Assembly: GCA_963642245.1 (NCBI GenBank)
Contig: CAVIFY010000056.1
Location: forward strand, 1-9,266
Direction of reading: 5' to 3'
DNA: 9,266 nt
Source: CAG-217 sp963642245
Lineage (GTDB): Bacteria > Bacillota > Clostridia > Oscillospirales > Acutalibacteraceae
Every line of letters starts with the position of its first letter. Position 1 is the first letter of the stretch. The notes under the pieces are model-generated. The model was not told the DNA's origin. It did no database searches and was given only the letters and a program-made list of their open reading frames with translations. Below are positions 4,073-9,266 of this stretch, piece after piece. A program made the position numbers and the translations under genes.

Positions 4073-5005
4073 TTATTTTACGCGGCTGATCTGGCCATTC
4101 TTAGACAGATACTCGTCGCTGGCCGGGAAGTGGTTCTTGTAAGTGATGCTCACCACGGCGCTCTTGTCGCGCAGAACGGTTACATTCGCGTGGGTCACAT
4201 TTACGGTAACTTCCATATCATAGTCGGCCTCTACGATCTTGCCGGTCTTGGTGTCGATCTTTACAACGCCGGTGCCGTATTTGTAATAAACCTTACAGTT
4301 GTCGGCAGTGGTGCCCTCAGACCAGGACAGCGGCTTAATGCTGTCAACAACGGAGTCGATACCGCCCAGTACATTGTAGAAGCGACCCTGAGAGTCCTGC
4401 CCTCTGTGGCTCATCTCGGCCATCTTAGGCTGGATCTTCATGGTAATAGTGCCATCGCCGTTGTCCTCAACCACAACAGCCAAAACATCATCGGCAGTCA
4501 GGGAGGAGGTCAGCAGGGAGTTGCCGTTCTCGTCCACATCGTCGGACGGTTTTTTGCCGCAGCTGGGGGGCAGGGCAGTGGTGCCCTTGGTGAACAGGCC
4601 GCCAACGATACCGGGCACCATGCTGTTGATGGTGGGGTTCTCGTTACCGTCGATGATCACGCTGTTGATGATCAGGTCCTCATCGCCGATAAAGGCGCTC
4701 CAAGTCTGCTTGCCGTCCGGCGTATTGAAGTCGGCGGTCTCAGCCTTGGTTTTGTTATAGGCCTCTACATAATACTTGACTGCGTCCTCGGCAGTGTCCA
4801 TCTTAACGCCGCCATAGGTGCCGGCCTGGAACTCGCCGATCAAGGATTTGTCCTCATTGGCAGTGGCGTCAGCAGCCACAGGTGCGGTCTTGGCAGCGGA
4901 GAAAACCACTTTAACGGCAAAGACCACCAGAACTGCAACCAGCGCAATCAGCAGAATACGGATGACAACATCCAGTTTGGATTTGCGTTTCACATTATAG
5001 CTCAT
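4073..5005 (-). CDS. Membrane-anchored exported protein of unknown function
   Basis: This 310-aa protein starts with a short basic cytoplasmic stretch (KRKSK, 6-10) and one strong membrane helix (about 12-36). A roughly 270-residue extracytoplasmic region follows, rich in Asp, Thr, Val and Gly and with probable beta structure. There is no lipobox and no cleavage site that clearly fits, so it is probably an N-terminally anchored surface protein. Two cysteines (149 and 237) lie in the exported part and could pair. I chose ATG 5005 because AGGGG lies 8 nt upstream; the open frame continues to 5131 without a good start. I recognise no domain. It is divergent from the phosphodiesterase gene at 5203, which has the same one-helix anchor, but shared regulation is not shown because each has its own promoter. 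Confidence 0.85.
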   Translation of the reverse strand: MSYNVKRKSKLDVVIRILLIALVAVLVVFAVKVVFSAAKTAPVAADATANEDKSLIGEFQAGTYGGVKMDTAEDAVKYYVEAYNKTKAETADFNTPDGKQTWSAFIGDEDLIINSVIIDGNENPTINSMVPGIVGGLFTKGTTALPPSCGKKPSDDVDENGNSLLTSSLTADDVLAVVVEDNGDGTITMKIQPKMAEMSHRGQDSQGRFYNVLGGIDSVVDSIKPLSWSEGTTADNCKVYYKYGTGVVKIDTKTGKIVEADYDMEVTVNVTHANVTVLRDKSAVVSITYKNHFPASDEYLSKNGQISRVK

Positions 5006-5026
5006 AATAAATCCCCTTTCTACAGT

Positions 5027-5055
5027 ATAATAACCGATAAGAACATAATTTTCAA
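5027..5055 (-). promoter_or_regulatory. Promoter of the membrane-anchored exported protein gene
   Basis: On the minus strand, TTGAAA (5050-5055) and TATTAT (5027-5032) are spaced by 17 bp, about 20 bp before ATG 5005. Confidence 0.65.
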
Positions 5056-5103
5056 CTGCTTTTTTGAATTTCGGGGCAAAAAAATAGAAAATCCCGTTTC
5101 CGG

Positions 5104-5132
5104 TTGACTTTCCCGGCCAAATCCAGTACACT
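5104..5132 (+). promoter_or_regulatory. Promoter of the glycerophosphodiester phosphodiesterase gene
   Basis: TTGACT (5104-5109) and TACACT (5127-5132) are spaced by 17 bp, giving a leader of about 65 nt before ATG 5203. The nearby leftward promoter at 5027-5055 makes this a divergent intergenic region. Confidence 0.6.
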
Positions 5133-5202
5133 TAAAATCAGCGAGTAGTACCTAAAAATACAAGATCCAGAGATACTACCTTGCAGAAGGGGGATTTTTA
5201 TT

Positions 5203-6243
5203 ATGGCGGAGACGCTGCAAAAAACCAAGGGGAAAGCCGGGCGAAAAAAACACCGTGCCGGTCGCATTGTGCTGGCGGTACTGGGGGTACTGATCCTGGC
5301 CATTGTGATCACGGATGTGGTGGTGTGCCACCATCGGTCAGACCCGGGCCAAATCAAGAGCTATGACACCCAAAACCCGTATATTTTGGAGCAGACGGAT
5401 ATTTCCGGCCACCGCAGCGGCGGCGGGATCGAGCCGGAGGAGACCCTGCGGGCCTTTAAGAACTGCGCCGAGAACAAGAACTTTTCCATTGATGTGTTTG
5501 AGTTTGACCTGCATATCACCAAGGACGATGTGCTGGTGCTGCTCCACGACGATACGGTGGACCGCACCTCGGACAGCCAGCAGGTGTTTGGCGAGGAGGA
5601 TGTGCGCCCGGAGAACAAGACTTACGACGAGCTGCGCCAGCTGAATATGGGCGCCCAGTTTGAGACGGAGAGCGGCGAGAAGCCCTATGCAGACCTGCAC
5701 GGGGACCAGGTGCCGGACGACCTGCGCATTTTGCGGGTAGAGGACGCGCTGGACTACCTGATCGCCCAGGGCAAGGGCGAGTATAAGTATATTATCGAGA
5801 TCAAAAACGGCGGCGATCTGGGCACCCACGGGGTGGACCTGCTCTACAATATTATGAAAGAGCGGGGGATCATCGACCGGGTGATCTTTGGCACCTTCCA
5901 TAAGGAAGTGAGCGCCTATGTGGACGCCACTTACAAGGATATGACCCGCAGTACCTCCATTGCCGAGGTGGCGGAATTCTGGGCCGCAGCCCTGCGCAAT
6001 GATAAGAACTACACGCCGCCCTGCAAGGTGCTACAAATTCCCTATTGCGCGCCGTACAAGAACCTGGGCTTTAACCTGGGCACCGCCACGGTGATCAATT
6101 ATGCCCACGCCCACGATATGGCAGTGCAGTATTGGACCGTGAACGACCCGGAGGATATGGCCTACCTGGTGAGTCTTGGCGCCGATTGCATTATGTCCGA
6201 TTATCCGGATAAATTGTACGATACCATGCAGGATATGAAGTGA
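5203..6243 (+). CDS. Membrane-anchored glycerophosphodiester phosphodiesterase (GDPD family)
   Basis: This 346-aa protein has a basic N-terminus (KGKAGRKKHRAGR, 9-21), one membrane helix (about 21-41) and an extracytoplasmic GDPD TIM-barrel domain (PF03009 by recognition) at about 66-342. Motifs: catalytic H70-R71 in GHRSGGGIEPEET, metal ligands E100 and D102 in FEFDLHI, the second catalytic H115-D116 in LLHDDTVDRT, E199 and K201 in IIEIK, then WTVND (311-315) and SDYPD (332-336). The family hydrolyses glycerophosphodiesters to glycerol-3-phosphate and an alcohol; here the anchor suggests action outside the membrane on deacylated lipid or teichoic-acid-type polymers. ATG 5203 follows AAGGGGG by about 9 nt. 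The gene stands alone, with its own promoter and terminator. The catalytic residues are complete; the substrate is not determinable. Confidence 0.93.
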   Translation: MAETLQKTKGKAGRKKHRAGRIVLAVLGVLILAIVITDVVVCHHRSDPGQIKSYDTQNPYILEQTDISGHRSGGGIEPEETLRAFKNCAENKNFSIDVFEFDLHITKDDVLVLLHDDTVDRTSDSQQVFGEEDVRPENKTYDELRQLNMGAQFETESGEKPYADLHGDQVPDDLRILRVEDALDYLIAQGKGEYKYIIEIKNGGDLGTHGVDLLYNIMKERGIIDRVIFGTFHKEVSAYVDATYKDMTRSTSIAEVAEFWAAALRNDKNYTPPCKVLQIPYCAPYKNLGFNLGTATVINYAHAHDMAVQYWTVNDPEDMAYLVSLGADCIMSDYPDKLYDTMQDMK

Positions 6244-6279
6244 ATATTCGGTGATGGTGAAAACAGAATAATATCAGTG

Positions 6280-6309
6280 TACCGGTCGGCGTTTGTCGGC
6301 CGGTATTTT
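6280..6309 (+). terminator. Terminator of the GDPD gene
   Basis: An 11-bp stem with two wobbles, TACCGGTCGGC (6280-6290) with GTCGGCCGGTA (6295-6305), and loop GTTT is followed by TTTT (6306-6309). It lies 36 bp after the stop codon. Confidence 0.8.
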
Positions 6310-6362
6310 GCGTGGTGATGAGTGGCAAGTGTATGTGGGGCGGGAGCAAGATATGGTATTAT

Positions 6363-6500
6363 GGAGGGAATACAAGCGGCATAATCCCTCCACCGCCGCA
6401 GGGCGGCGGTCCCCCTCCCTTTACAAGGGAGGCAAAACGGTTACAATCCCTTTTTGGGGACCCCGTGATAAAAGTCGTAGGGCGGGGGCTTGCTCCCGCC
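6363..6500. repeat. Stacked GC-rich intergenic palindromes (interspersed-repeat-like)
   Basis: Within a gene-free stretch (6244-6566) four inverted repeats follow one another: GGAGGGA/TCCCTCC (6363-6369 with 6385-6391), ACCGCCGC/GCGGCGGT (6392-6399 with 6403-6410), CCTCCCTT/AAGGGAGG (6414-6421 with 6425-6432), and GGCGGG/CCCGCC (6481-6486 with 6495-6500). The AATCCCTCC...AAGGGAGGC and GTAGGGCGGGGGCTTG...CCCGCC patterns resemble short dispersed repeats I associate with gut Clostridia genomes. No second copy lies in this window, so dispersal is inferred. There is no coding potential. Confidence 0.55.
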
Positions 6501-6522
6501 GTGATTGCATAAGGGCAAAAAG

Positions 6523-6549
6523 AAAAGGAACGGCAATGCCGTTCCTTTT
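6523..6549 (-). terminator. Bidirectional terminator ending the ABC transporter operon
   Basis: A perfect 12-bp stem AAAAGGAACGGC/GCCGTTCCTTTT (6523-6534 with 6538-6549) with a 3-nt loop is flanked by T-runs on both strands. It lies 17 bp beyond the ATPase stop codon and can also stop rightward transcription from the GDPD side. Confidence 0.9.
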
Positions 6550-6566
6550 TGCTATACAGATTTGAT

Positions 6567-7289
6567 TTACAGCACCTTATCCAGGAAGGTGGTCAGGCGC
6601 TCGGCCTTGGGGTGGTCGAAAATGTCCGTGGGGGTGCCTTCTTCCAGCACCTTGCCGTCGTCCATAAACAGCACTCGGCTGGCAACCTCCTTGGCAAAGC
6701 CCATTTCGTGGGTGACCACCACCATGGTCATACCGTCGTTGGCCAGCTCTTTCATCAGATCCAGCACCTCGCCCACCATTTCCGGGTCCAGGGCGGAGGT
6801 TGGCTCGTCAAAGAGCATGACCTTGGGGTTCATAGCCAGGGAGCGCACAATGGCGATCCGCTGCTTTTGGCCGCCGGAGAGCATAGCGGGGTAGGCGTCT
6901 GCCTTATCCCGCAGGCCGATCCGGTCCAGCAGGCGCAGGGCGTTCTCGTTGGCTTCTTCCTTGCTCATCAGCTTTAGCTGAATGGGAGCCAGAGTGATGT
7001 TGCCCAGCACGGTTTTGTTGTTGAACAGGTTAAAGTGCTGGAACACCATACCCATACTGCGGCGCACCTGGTTGATGTCCGTCTTCTTATCCGTAATGCA
7101 CTGGCCGTCAAACCAAATTTGGCCGGAGGTGGGGGTTTCCAGCAAATTCAGGCACCGCAAAAAGGTGCTCTTACCGGAGCCGGAGGGGCCGATCACAACG
7201 ATCTTTTCGCCCTTTTCGATGTTTTCGTCTATGCCTTTCAGCACTTCCAGCTTGCCAAAGCTCTTGTGCAGGTCAGATACCTTTATCAC
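6567..7289 (-). CDS. Polar amino acid ABC transporter ATPase (GlnQ/HisP type)
   Basis: This 240-aa nucleotide-binding subunit energises uptake through the permease encoded just upstream. Motifs: Walker A GPSGSGKST (34-42), Q-loop Q84 (VFQHFNLF), signature LSGGQ (137-141), Walker B VMLFDEP (157-163), D-loop SALD (165-168) and switch H194. The pattern GMVFQHFNLFNNKTVLGNI is characteristic of the polar amino acid uptake family. The start is GTG 7287-7289, which lies inside the permease 3' end (17-nt overlap), with AAGGAG about 11 nt upstream, so it is translationally coupled. One mild oddity is AIVRSLAM where most relatives have AIARALAM. The amino acid transported cannot be read from this subunit. 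Length is normal for the family. Confidence 0.95.
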   Translation of the reverse strand: MIKVSDLHKSFGKLEVLKGIDENIEKGEKIVVIGPSGSGKSTFLRCLNLLETPTSGQIWFDGQCITDKKTDINQVRRSMGMVFQHFNLFNNKTVLGNITLAPIQLKLMSKEEANENALRLLDRIGLRDKADAYPAMLSGGQKQRIAIVRSLAMNPKVMLFDEPTSALDPEMVGEVLDLMKELANDGMTMVVVTHEMGFAKEVASRVLFMDDGKVLEEGTPTDIFDHPKAERLTTFLDKVL

Positions 7290-7983
7290 TTTTTCTCAGG
7301 CTCCTTTCCATCAATTTAATGCCCAGGGAGATCACCAGCACGATCACAATGTAGATCAGGGCCATCACCAGGTAGGGGATCATAAATTCGTAGCTGTTGG
7401 AGCCAATGCGGTTGAACGCAACATACAGGTCCATAGCGCCTACGAAGCTGACCACCGAGGTCTCTTTGATCAGCGAGATAAACTCGTTGCCCAGGGTGGG
7501 CAGAATGTTCTTGACCGCCTGGGGGATCACGATCTTGATCATGGTGGTGGCGTAGCTCAGGCCGATGGCCCGGCCGCCCTCCATCTGGCCGCTGTCTACG
7601 GACAGAATGCCGGCGCGCATGATCTCGGAGATATAGGCGGCGGAGTTCATACCAAAGACCACCACGGCCACGGCCACGGAGTTCATGTGCAGGTTCATCA
7701 GCGGCATGAGCACATAGTAGAACACCAGCAGCTGTACCACAATGGGGGTGCCCCGGAACAGGCCCACATACAGCCCGGACAGGCCGTTAAAGAACTTGGC
7801 CACCGGATTGGTGCGGGGAATGACCCGGGTGGTGGCGATCACGGTGCCGAAAACAATGCCGATCAGCAGGCCCAGTATGGCGATCTCCGCCGTATTGCGC
7901 AGGCCAAGCAGTACCGTCTTGTAGCCGTCGTGATGAATAAAGTAGTCAAGGAATACCTGGACCTTGTTGTTAAAATTATCCAT
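7273..7983 (-). CDS. Polar amino acid ABC transporter permease
   Basis: This 236-aa inner-membrane subunit (PF00528 by recognition) has helices at about 31-52, 80-97, 101-118, 162-185 and 202-222. The EAA coupling motif (about 119-162) contains EIMRAGILSVDSGQMEGGRA and IVIPQAVKNILP and docks onto the ATPase. One permease gene implies a homodimeric channel, as in many Gln/Cys/Arg importers. I chose ATG 7983 over the in-frame TTG at 8004, although its ribosome site (AGGGA, 8 nt upstream) is weak. A small hairpin GCCGCC-AA-GGCGGC (7997-8010) lies just upstream and could limit initiation. The TGA overlaps the ATPase start. The gene follows the binding protein gene after an attenuator-like hairpin. 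Confidence 0.93.
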   Translation of the reverse strand: MDNFNNKVQVFLDYFIHHDGYKTVLLGLRNTAEIAILGLLIGIVFGTVIATTRVIPRTNPVAKFFNGLSGLYVGLFRGTPIVVQLLVFYYVLMPLMNLHMNSVAVAVVVFGMNSAAYISEIMRAGILSVDSGQMEGGRAIGLSYATTMIKIVIPQAVKNILPTLGNEFISLIKETSVVSFVGAMDLYVAFNRIGSNSYEFMIPYLVMALIYIVIVLVISLGIKLMERSLRKSDKGI

Positions 7984-8018
7984 AAGTTGCGTCCCTGCCG
8001 CCAAGGCGGCTTCTTGTC

Positions 8019-8047
8019 AAAAAATGCCCCACCCCCGTGCGGGGGTG
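8019..8047 (-). terminator. Attenuator-like hairpin between binding protein and permease genes
   Basis: A perfect 7-bp GC-rich stem CACCCCC/GGGGGTG (8030-8036 with 8041-8047) with loop GTGC is followed leftward by T6 (8024-8019). There is no obvious separate promoter before the permease. It is therefore probably a leaky intra-operon terminator that makes binding protein mRNA more abundant than transporter mRNA, a common arrangement in such operons. Confidence 0.7.
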
Positions 8048-8080
8048 AGGTGCGGTTTTGTCTTTGTTTATTTGGCCGGA

Positions 8081-8971
8081 TTACGCCACATTGTTGATGG
8101 CGGTGGTGATAGCAGCTGCCGGTGCGGCGTCTACGATCACATAGTTCAGGTTGCCGTTGATCAGGTCCTGCATAGCCAAAGAGGCGTTGTCATAGCCAAC
8201 GAACTGTGCCTTCAAACCGGCAAAGCCCATATCCTCGCTGCCCTGTACATAGGACTGACCGGTGGTGCCGTTCTGGCCGCCGATCTTTACGCTGCCGTCC
8301 AGGCCGTTCAGGATCTTCTCCACATCTTCCTTGGTCTTGCAAGCGTCAAAGGTGGTGTCGTCGCCCTTTACAACCACTTTCTGAGAAGCGGAGTAGTAAG
8401 AGTCGGTAAAGTCCACCTGCTTTGCGCGGGTCTCGTTTACGGTCAGACCTGCCATAGCGATGTCGCACTTCTGCTGCTGCACGGAGGTGACCACGGCCTC
8501 AAACTTCATGTCCTTGATCACCAGCTCTTTGCCCAGGCTGTCTGCCAGTGCCTTGGCGATCTCCATGTCGATACCGTAGAAAGTGTCGCCCTTCTTGTAC
8601 TCAAAAGGCTCAAACTCGGCGTTGGTGGCAACCACCAGCTGATCCTTGGAGCTGTCCTCGGCAGCAGTGGTCACGCCTACCGGCTCGCCGCCGCCAAAGT
8701 AGTGGTTGCAGATCTCGTCCAGCTTGCCGTTGTCTTTGATCTCTTTGATGAAAGCGTTGGCTTTCTCTTTCAGCTCCGGCTGCTTCTTGTCCACGCCAAA
8801 GGCGTATTCCTCGTCAGACAGGGCGATGTCGATCACCTTGACCTTCTGGGTCTTGGCGGCCTCTGTGGTGTCCTTGCCGTCGCTGCTGCTGTTAGAGGAG
8901 CAAGCGGCGAAAGACGCAGCCACAAACAGTACAGCCAGCACCAGGGCAATGATCTTGTTAAACTTCTTCAT
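8081..8971 (-). CDS. Amino acid-binding lipoprotein of ABC importer, apparently circularly permuted
   Basis: This 296-aa solute-binding protein has a signal peptide and lipobox-like site (FAAC, lipidated Cys predicted C24) and a Ser-rich linker. Residues 111-296 match the SBP_bac_3 family (PF00497) from its first strand (LVVATNAEFEPFEY) through the ligand region. That region includes AGLTVNETR with R182 for the alpha-carboxylate, VDFTDSYY, and NGTTGQSYVQ at 234-243, and it ends at the crossover VIVDAAPAAA (279-287). It stops there, about 50 residues early. The missing closing segment appears instead at 43-93: VKVIDIALSDEEYAFGV, an amphipathic helix, then NGKLDEICNHYFGG. A linker at 94-110 joins the two parts. 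The order C-segment then body is a circular permutation, and all elements for a full two-lobe fold are present. ATG 8971 has AGGAT/AGG upstream. The substrate is probably a polar amino acid; its identity is unknown. Confidence 0.9.
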   Translation of the reverse strand: MKKFNKIIALVLAVLFVAASFAACSSNSSSDGKDTTEAAKTQKVKVIDIALSDEEYAFGVDKKQPELKEKANAFIKEIKDNGKLDEICNHYFGGGEPVGVTTAAEDSSKDQLVVATNAEFEPFEYKKGDTFYGIDMEIAKALADSLGKELVIKDMKFEAVVTSVQQQKCDIAMAGLTVNETRAKQVDFTDSYYSASQKVVVKGDDTTFDACKTKEDVEKILNGLDGSVKIGGQNGTTGQSYVQGSEDMGFAGLKAQFVGYDNASLAMQDLINGNLNYVIVDAAPAAAITTAINNVA

Positions 8972-9038
8972 TGTTTTGTACCTATCCTTTCAAAAATTGC
9001 CGTACAGATACTTATAAATATACGGTTTATCGTGGTTC

Positions 9039-9067
9039 ACTTTAGCACATTCCCGTGAAAAAAGCAA
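9039..9067 (-). promoter_or_regulatory. Probable promoter of the ABC transporter operon
   Basis: On the minus strand, TTGCTT (9062-9067) and TAAAGT (9039-9044) are spaced by 17 bp, predicting a leader of about 60 nt before ATG 8971. Between them and the gene a short inverted repeat CCGTA/TACGG (9000-9004 with 9021-9025) could be an operator. I see no T-box or riboswitch in this leader. Confidence 0.45.
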
Positions 9068-9186
9068 GAGCTTTCTATAGATTGTGCGCATAAATATGCA
9101 GTCTTTGCATACCCGGTGTACAGGCGCACAAAAAGGGGCGAAAAACGATACGCTTTTTTGTGCAATGTAGTATAAATCCGTCCCCG

Positions 9187-9215
9187 TTGACGAACGCCTG
9201 CCGGGGCGGTATAAT
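9187..9215 (+). promoter_or_regulatory. Strong rightward promoter for a gene beyond the window
   Basis: TTGACG (9187-9192) and TATAAT (9210-9215) are spaced by 17 bp. A purine-rich AGGGGGGG follows at 9242-9249, but no start codon appears before 9266, so the gene it serves lies outside. The rest of 8972-9186 shows no gene; it contains only an imperfect AT-rich hairpin (9126-9134 with 9155-9163). Confidence 0.8.
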
Positions 9216-9266
9216 AGGTAATAAATCACGCCCGCCCGGCAAGGGGGGGCAAGATAAGAGAGGTAC

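Noticed and set aside
3977..5107. Long rightward open frame of 376 codons
   Set aside because: It lies antisense to the leftward gene at 4073-5005, which has a good start, ribosome site, promoter and terminator. The composition of the rightward frame is low-complexity and matches no family.
6549..9058. Several rightward open frames (such as 6982-8097 and 7964-9058) across the ABC operon
   Set aside because: They are antisense to three genes with clear family motifs; their His- and Val-rich translations are typical of shadow frames of GC-rich codons.
8990..9229. 79-codon leftward open frame upstream of the binding protein gene
   Set aside because: It overlaps the predicted operon promoter and the outward promoter at 9187-9215, has no ribosome site, and its translation looks random.
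1..9266. CRISPR array or defence/toxin-antitoxin system
   Set aside because: No regularly spaced repeats of 25-40 bp and no recognisable Cas, toxin or restriction genes are present; the only phased repeats are the short GTGTT-type motifs.

Overview
The window looks like chromosome from a gut-type low-to-mid-GC Firmicute, most likely class Clostridia (Oscillospirales/Ruminococcaceae-like). This rests on AGGAGG-type ribosome binding sites, near-consensus TTGACA/TATAAT promoters, and short GC-rich palindromic intergenic repeats of a style I associate with that group. The species cannot be fixed from sequence alone.

Region 1 (36-3664) is a compact integrated element in the 3' half of an initiator tRNA-fMet gene. 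A perfect 47-bp direct repeat (36-82 and 3618-3664) flanks it, so the predicted excised circle is 3582 bp. It carries four genes. A leftward XRE-type repressor (359-823) faces a rightward, translationally overlapping operon of a CRESS-DNA-virus-like Rep with HUH endonuclease and superfamily 3 helicase (1237-2187), an excisionase-like HTH protein (2180-2410) and a tyrosine integrase (2407-3558). Between repressor and rep (824-1236, no gene) lie back-to-back promoters, CTACA/TGTAG palindromes and, directly before rep, a 9-bp stem-loop whose loop holds CAGTATTAC. That nonanucleotide closely matches the circovirus/geminivirus origin, and two tandem heptamers follow it. No capsid or cargo gene is present. 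I read it as an integrative CRESS-type plasmid. The left non-coding end (83-358) holds repeats that may be integrase arm sites and a large hairpin that could be a single-strand origin.

Region 2 (3665-4072) holds the rest of tRNA-fMet, its consensus promoter and a possible 76-nt small RNA. tRNA transcription runs leftward. The element supplies a new tRNA 3' end and a new terminator, while the original terminator is stranded at 1-35.

Region 3 (4026-6309) is a divergent pair: a membrane-anchored exported protein of unknown function (4073-5005, leftward) and a membrane-anchored glycerophosphodiester phosphodiesterase (5203-6243, rightward).

Region 4 (6310-6566) has no gene and contains stacked palindromes plus a bidirectional terminator.

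Region 5 (6567-8971) is a leftward polar amino acid ABC importer operon: binding lipoprotein, attenuator-like hairpin, permease, ATPase. The binding protein appears circularly permuted: the segment that normally ends the family sits at its N-terminus. Region 6 (8972-9266) contains the operon's promoter and a strong outward rightward promoter for a gene beyond the window.

Main points for follow-up: the integrated CRESS element with a recognisable virus-like origin, its tRNA-fMet integration architecture, and the permuted binding protein.
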